From Apodospora peruviana (Eukaryota; Ascomycota; Sordariomycetes; Sordariales; Lasiosphaeriaceae), in the NCBI GenBank assembly GCA_033439685.1, contig JAUEDM010000005.1, positions 806,001-870,000 on the forward strand: a DNA stretch of 64,000 nucleotides, read 5' to 3'. Made by a program: the position numbers and the translations under genes. This document shows positions 59,901-64,000 of the stretch, in pieces. Numbering within the stretch: the first letter of the stretch is position 1; the number at the start of each line of letters is the position of its first letter. The notes under the pieces are model-generated. The model did no database searches. It was given only the letters and a program-made list of their open reading frames with translations, and had not been told where the DNA came from.

Positions 59901-60515
59901 CAGCTTGTCCAGCTCTGGACCCACGTCTGCAAGCACCAAACCAGCGACTTCAAGGAGCGAAACAAGGTCAGCCTTCTGCATCTCGACGCCTTCCTCGGGA
60001 AGATCCGCACCACGCTCCAAACGCTCGCGACTAGCCCTACCAAGATGGACGTGAAGTCTCTGCGCAAACTGTACGGCACTCGCTTCTACAAGTGCCACCG
60101 CGTAACATGCGACTACTTCCATGAGGGCTACGATAGCAAGTCAGCGCTCGACAAGCACTCAAACCGCCACGACCGCCCCTTTCAGTGCCCATTCAGCTGC
60201 TCGCTCGTGCCGTTTGGGTTTTCGTCAAACAAGGACCGCGAGCGGCACATCCGGCAGTACCACCCGGACGAGGCGGACGGACCGAGCCAATTCGTTGCCG
60301 CCACCGAGGCGAAGAAGACGGTCGCCGAGGCCAAGTGGCCGTGCGATCTGTGCGGGAAGAAGTTTACGAGGCTGACGATCAAGAAGGCCCATGTGGATAG
60401 CCACTACGGGACCAGGAGGCACGCGTGCGAGGCATGCGGTAAGATGTTTACGCGGTCTTATGACAGGAATCGGCATCGCAAGATCCACACGAGGCGGGCT
60501 GGTGGTGGACGGTGA
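56929..60515 (+). CDS. NACHT/STAND-type NLR-like protein with DUF7708 and C2H2 zinc fingers
   Basis: Six exons (56929-57484, 57538-58134, 58203-58787, 58854-58965, 59032-59304, 59357-60515) encode 1093 residues; all introns are GT-AG and 52-68 bp. Residues ~60-200 form a DUF7708-type helical domain (YIWGPSTYILQV, VLDAYQKFGKRIP). A coiled coil follows with repeated LNDHILQ units (about 240-330). The Walker A motif GKKGAGKT (about 380-387) is split by intron 2; Walker B is FIVIDGLDEC (about 474-483). A winged-helix-like part (IFGWLARAKRPLQWHELQAAL) and a Pro/Ser linker come next. Four C2H2-type fingers end the protein (about 940-1088), two canonical (CDLCGKKF, CEACGKMF). Architecture suggests a recognition or death-signalling switch able to bind nucleic acid; this is inference. 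Confidence 0.9.
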
Positions 60516-61167
60516 TGATCGGGTTCAATCAAGTTTGACCTTTGGAGATGAATTATTCCTTTGCAGGTTGGATACATCAGTGGGTAATGAAACAGGGGTG
60601 GCTACAGATCCTTTTATCGGAAACCAAGGTCGCCCAGACCCGGCCGCCCGTCAGAACAGATGCTCTCCGAGTTGGATGACTTGATGTAACTACTGCCTCG
60701 TATCCGTAGATCTAAGCTACCACAGCGAAGGTGAATCCTGGTATCTTCACGTGGGCCGCGGTTGTATCGTACGGACAAATTCAATGTGCATTGATGCAAT
60801 CCTTCGTTTGTATCGGGACCTGGAGTCAATCTCACTGGACCCATCCACGTTTGTGGTCCTTATGTGAACCCAAGTGTCTACTATTTATAATCGCTGGGCG
60901 GTTGCATCAGGATCAGTTTCTTGGTAGCCTCTTGGCTTGCATGAGGGTCCCATTTCGGGTTCGTGTTCGTATCCGTCTGAGGTGATAGCGAATAGCGGTC
61001 AAGCAACGACATGGAAGAGAACGAATACCAAACTTATAAAAGTTGTAAGTGCGGCCATACCTTACTGGCCGTTCAATTTACCATTTTCATTATCAGCTCC
61101 CTCCAATAAATATTGGTCTTACGTTCATTGGTTCTCTTCTTAAACACAGACGTCCCATGTCCACGTA
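60516..61167. other. intergenic
   Basis: 650 bp between two co-oriented genes. No feature recognised. Confidence 0.4.
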
Positions 61168-62146
61168 ATGTCAGCGATACCACCCCCATTCACAGTCACA
61201 GTCCACGGCTTCATATCACTTCCAACGGCACGCCCATCAACAGCCTACGAGCGCGGACCGTCCACATCCAAGAATGCACTCGTCTTCATCGGCGGTCTCA
61301 CCGGCGGCCCGCACACAACCGATCTCGGCTTCTTAAGTCAGGCGCTTGCGGAAAACTCGTCAATGGGTTACTCGCTGTGGGAGTTCCGCATGCGGAGCTC
61401 ATTTGCAGGATTCGGATTTTCCAGTCTGGCCAACGATGCGGAAGATATTTCTGGTCTGGTGAGGTATCTTCGCCAACTGGGAAAGGAAAAGATTATTCTC
61501 ATGGGGGCGTCTACTGGATGCCAAGACTGCCTCGAGTACCTCGACCGAGACAAATATCCACACTTTGCACCGGTGGACGGCTACATCCTCCAGAGTCCGA
61601 TATCTGACCGCGAGGCCGCGTTAAAGTTTATGACGGCCGAGGATTTGGAGGCCAGCGTAATCGCGGCAAAAGAAATGATTGATCGAGGTGAAGAGAACGA
61701 GGTGATGCCGAACAGAATAATTCCGCCCGTCTTTGGGACGCCCGTTACGGCTTACAGGTGGTATTCAATAGTTGCGAAGGGGTATGTCCAACCCACGTTT
61801 TGCCCATCGTCAACAGCTGTTTGTTTTCGGTTGCTAACTGAAGTGTGGTTTGGTTAGCGGTGATGATGATTATTTCTCGTCTGACCTCTCTGATGAGAGG
61901 GTTAAAGAGATATGGGGTAAGGTCAATAAACCCATCATGATACTCCCAGGAAAATGTGACGAGATGGTCCCGCCGTCCGTCAACAGGGTCGCGTTGCTGC
62001 ATCGCTGGAGTGTTGCGTGCGACGAGCGCTGGTGGAGCGATCTCTCTACGTTTATTCCTGGGGCGGATCATATTGTTTCTGAACCGGCTGGTCAGAAATG
62101 GCTTGGGGAACGGGTGGTGTTGTTTCTGGGGAGGTTAGGTGTTTAG
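61168..62146 (+). CDS. DUF1749 alpha/beta-hydrolase
   Basis: Two exons, 61168-61781 and 61858-62146, encode 300 residues; the 76-bp intron has GTATGT and GCTAACTG elements. NALVFIGGLTGGPHT forms the oxyanion-side strand. GASTGCQDCLEYL contains the nucleophile elbow with Ser115. A late GADHIVSEPAGQKWL supplies the probable catalytic His, and KCDEMVPPSVN an acid. The family (S. pombe UPF0613-like) is widespread in fungi and plants; substrate unknown. No signal peptide, so it is probably cytosolic. Confidence 0.88.
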
Positions 62147-63019
62147 GTAGCTGGCAACGAAACGTAAACAGATTACGTGCATGTAATGAGCATTAACTTG
62201 AAGCAGTTTCTTGGTATTTCGACCATTCTAGAGAGGGGTTACGGAAACGGGGACTGTATGAAACTTCTGCATTATAATTAGATGTTGAAATGTCCGGTTC
62301 AGGTCGGATTTGACCCATTATTTCGCACTCATCGGCATTTCTCCCTCGCTAGCCGTTCAATGGATCTTCACACATTGGATTCCAAGTCAGCAATAGCGGC
62401 AAGGCCTATCTGAAAGAGACGGTCGACTTTAGATAGGAGCAGGGAACAGTTAGAGTTGGTTAACGTGGATCAAGTCCTAATTTCGTTCATAAATTTACTC
62501 TTGGCATCCGAAAAGTCCAGATACGAGAATCCTCTCGTGTAGTTGAGAATCTTCCTGCAGCTGTTGTCGTCCATTCGGACCACATATGTCTGTGATCGAA
62601 AGTCGGGTCGTGCTATGGCTGTGGTCATCATGGACGATGATGAGTCGAGGTTCATGTTGTCGGAACTTGCAGATATGGCGGGATCTTTCATGAAGTTTTC
62701 CGAGACTAGTACCTCCAATGGATATTTAGCTGAGTATCTCAGCGGCCAGAATAAATTTATAGTCCAAGGGTAACGTACGCTCTTGGCTGACAATCAGGTT
62801 GTCATTCGCACCAAGTGATCAACAGTCTAAATCGCCGCGTGTCGGTGTCTTGGAGAATGGAGATGTTCGCATCGGTAATGTGGAAGTTCTCCGTATGGAG
62901 ATCTTTGGCGAGTCTGTGGACAATAATGGTTCGTTAGCTGCAACGCATGTGGAATGTTCATTCATGTTAATAAACAAAGCTGCGTACATTTTCAGGAGTA
63001 CTGTCTCTGATGGTCGAGG
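62147..63019. other. intergenic with weak minus-strand frames
   Basis: Two minus-strand frames (62793-62470 and 63166-62819) have somewhat protein-like composition (for example TYVVRMDDNSCRKILNY), but no start, splice pattern or family supports a gene. The remainder shows nothing. Confidence 0.3.
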
Positions 63020-64000
63020 ATATTGCAGGTAAACAACTTCAATTCTGACCTGGGCGGCAAGCTTCGGCTCTTTGCGCTTGGCATTGGCAATGTTGTGTCT
63101 CATGAGCTCGTCGAGGGCATAGCAAAGGCTGGCGGCGGATACGCTAAGATCATCCCGGCCACACACCAGGGAAGCTGGGAAAGCCGCATGGTTGCGGTCC
63201 TTTCAGCTGCTCTGACGGGTCACTGTGGACCTATCCAAATTGAGCTTGATGATGGCACGCCCACCAAGGTCGGGGAAGACGGCCAACCGATCGTGCAACG
63301 GTCTCCGTTCGACATATCAACCATGTCTCCCTTTTCTCATCACCGAATCTTCTACCTATTCGAGGGCAGCCAGCAAGAACCCGTGCCACTCTGTTGTTAT
63401 CAAGACCACCAGCTCCGTCACCGGAGAAGAAGTTAGGACCACGATCCCTGTCCGGCTTCTACAGGAAAAAGGGTCAGAACATCCACAAGTTCGCCGCAAG
63501 ATCTCTAACTGAGGACCTGGGGAGGAGGCAAAGCTGGATCCAGCGCAGACCAACACAGGGTTTGGATTTGGGGTTCGACGGGGTTGACCATGAACCCATT
63601 CGCAAAGAAGGTGAGCGCTTGGGCAGCAAGTGGTCGATCGTCTCGCAATGGACAAGCTTCGTCGTTGTTAAAGAGACTGACCCAGAGATCGAGCAAGTTG
63701 TTGAACAGAAGCAGACGCAAGGTTGGGATGGTGGATGGGAAGGCGGCGGAGGATGATTTAGGGCTGCTACGTCCCCGAGGTCGACCTGTTAATGACCGTA
63801 CTACTCAGCTGCTACCATCACCGGGACTCAACACTTCGAGTGCGACAAAGGATCATGATGGAGAGACTGGGTCGAAAGCTGCGACCATCCCGTTTCACCC
63901 CTTTTCGACGAAGCCAATAACATTGGCCTCATCGGGTTCTCCTCCCGCGCAACCGCCGCCTGTGACACCTCTGAGCCAGACCAACAAGTTGGCTCCAGGT
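63020..64000 (+). pseudogene. vWA-domain (inter-alpha-trypsin-inhibitor-like) gene, 3' part, frameshifted, cut by window end
   Basis: RLFALGIGNVVSHELVEGIAK and GYAKIIPATHQGSWESRMV (about 63062-63200) match the end of a von Willebrand A domain in VIT/vWA fungal proteins. ALTGHCGPIQIEL and a loop with FYLFEGS follow. From about 63370 the reading changes frame at least twice. SVVIKTTSSVTGEEV, then KFAARSLTEDLGRRQSW and SKWSIVSQWTSFVVV occur in successive frames, and a further open frame reaches position 64000. The N-terminal VIT part is missing upstream. The gene is therefore decayed, unless several unusual short introns are present. Confidence 0.6.

Overview
The window reads as nuclear DNA of a filamentous ascomycete (Pezizomycotina; the gene content suits Sordariomycetes, which is an inference). 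Genes lie on both strands without operons. Introns are short (52-129 bp) with GTRNGY-type donors and CTRAC-like branch sites. Families present that are typical of moulds include HET-domain proteins, a NACHT protein with C2H2 fingers, DUF3433, DUF6594, a fungal LtrA-type membrane protein and Dug2. I saw no tRNA, rRNA, CRISPR or intact transposase gene. The exon models were joined by hand from reading frame, splice consensus and family conservation.

Layout. 0.3-2 kb: uncharacterised protein. 4-6.5 kb: MscS-type Ca-regulated mechanosensitive channel. 7.7-9.7 kb: decayed fragments, including a cytochrome P450 pseudogene. 9.7-20 kb: HET protein 1, zinc-type alcohol dehydrogenase/quinone reductase, LtrA-like membrane protein and HET protein 2, with a diverged ~250 bp direct repeat beside each HET gene. 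20.4-24.3 kb: FAD-dependent halogenase-like oxidoreductase and a secreted chitin-binding protein. 25.7-32 kb: DUG2 (glutathione degradation) and a threonine aspartase/asparaginase. 32.5-37.2 kb: a divergent pair made of a HeLo-like/pseudokinase protein and a protein kinase fused to an acyl-CoA-binding domain. 38-41 kb: a small membrane protein and a hidden five-exon secreted Cys-rich protein. 41-47 kb: gene-poor and repeat-rich, with a ~230 bp inverted repeat pair, a degenerate repeat protein, a GH24 lysozyme with two single-base lesions and a DUF6594 remnant. 48-55.5 kb: DUF3433 membrane protein and a ten-exon SNF2/RING helicase. 56.9-62.1 kb: NACHT-C2H2 protein and DUF1749 hydrolase. 63-64 kb: broken vWA-domain gene running off the window.

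Functional themes. Four genes (two HET proteins, the HeLo-like/pseudokinase, the NACHT protein) belong to families linked with fungal self/non-self recognition and programmed cell death. Three secreted or wall-directed genes (chitin-binding protein, Cys-rich Kex2-type precursor, lysozyme) point to interaction with other microbes or the wall. The rest is housekeeping (DUG2, asparaginase, helicase, channel). The most unusual items are the kinase-ACBP fusion, its divergent MLKL-like neighbour, the hidden secreted gene, and three introns that appear to start with GC.
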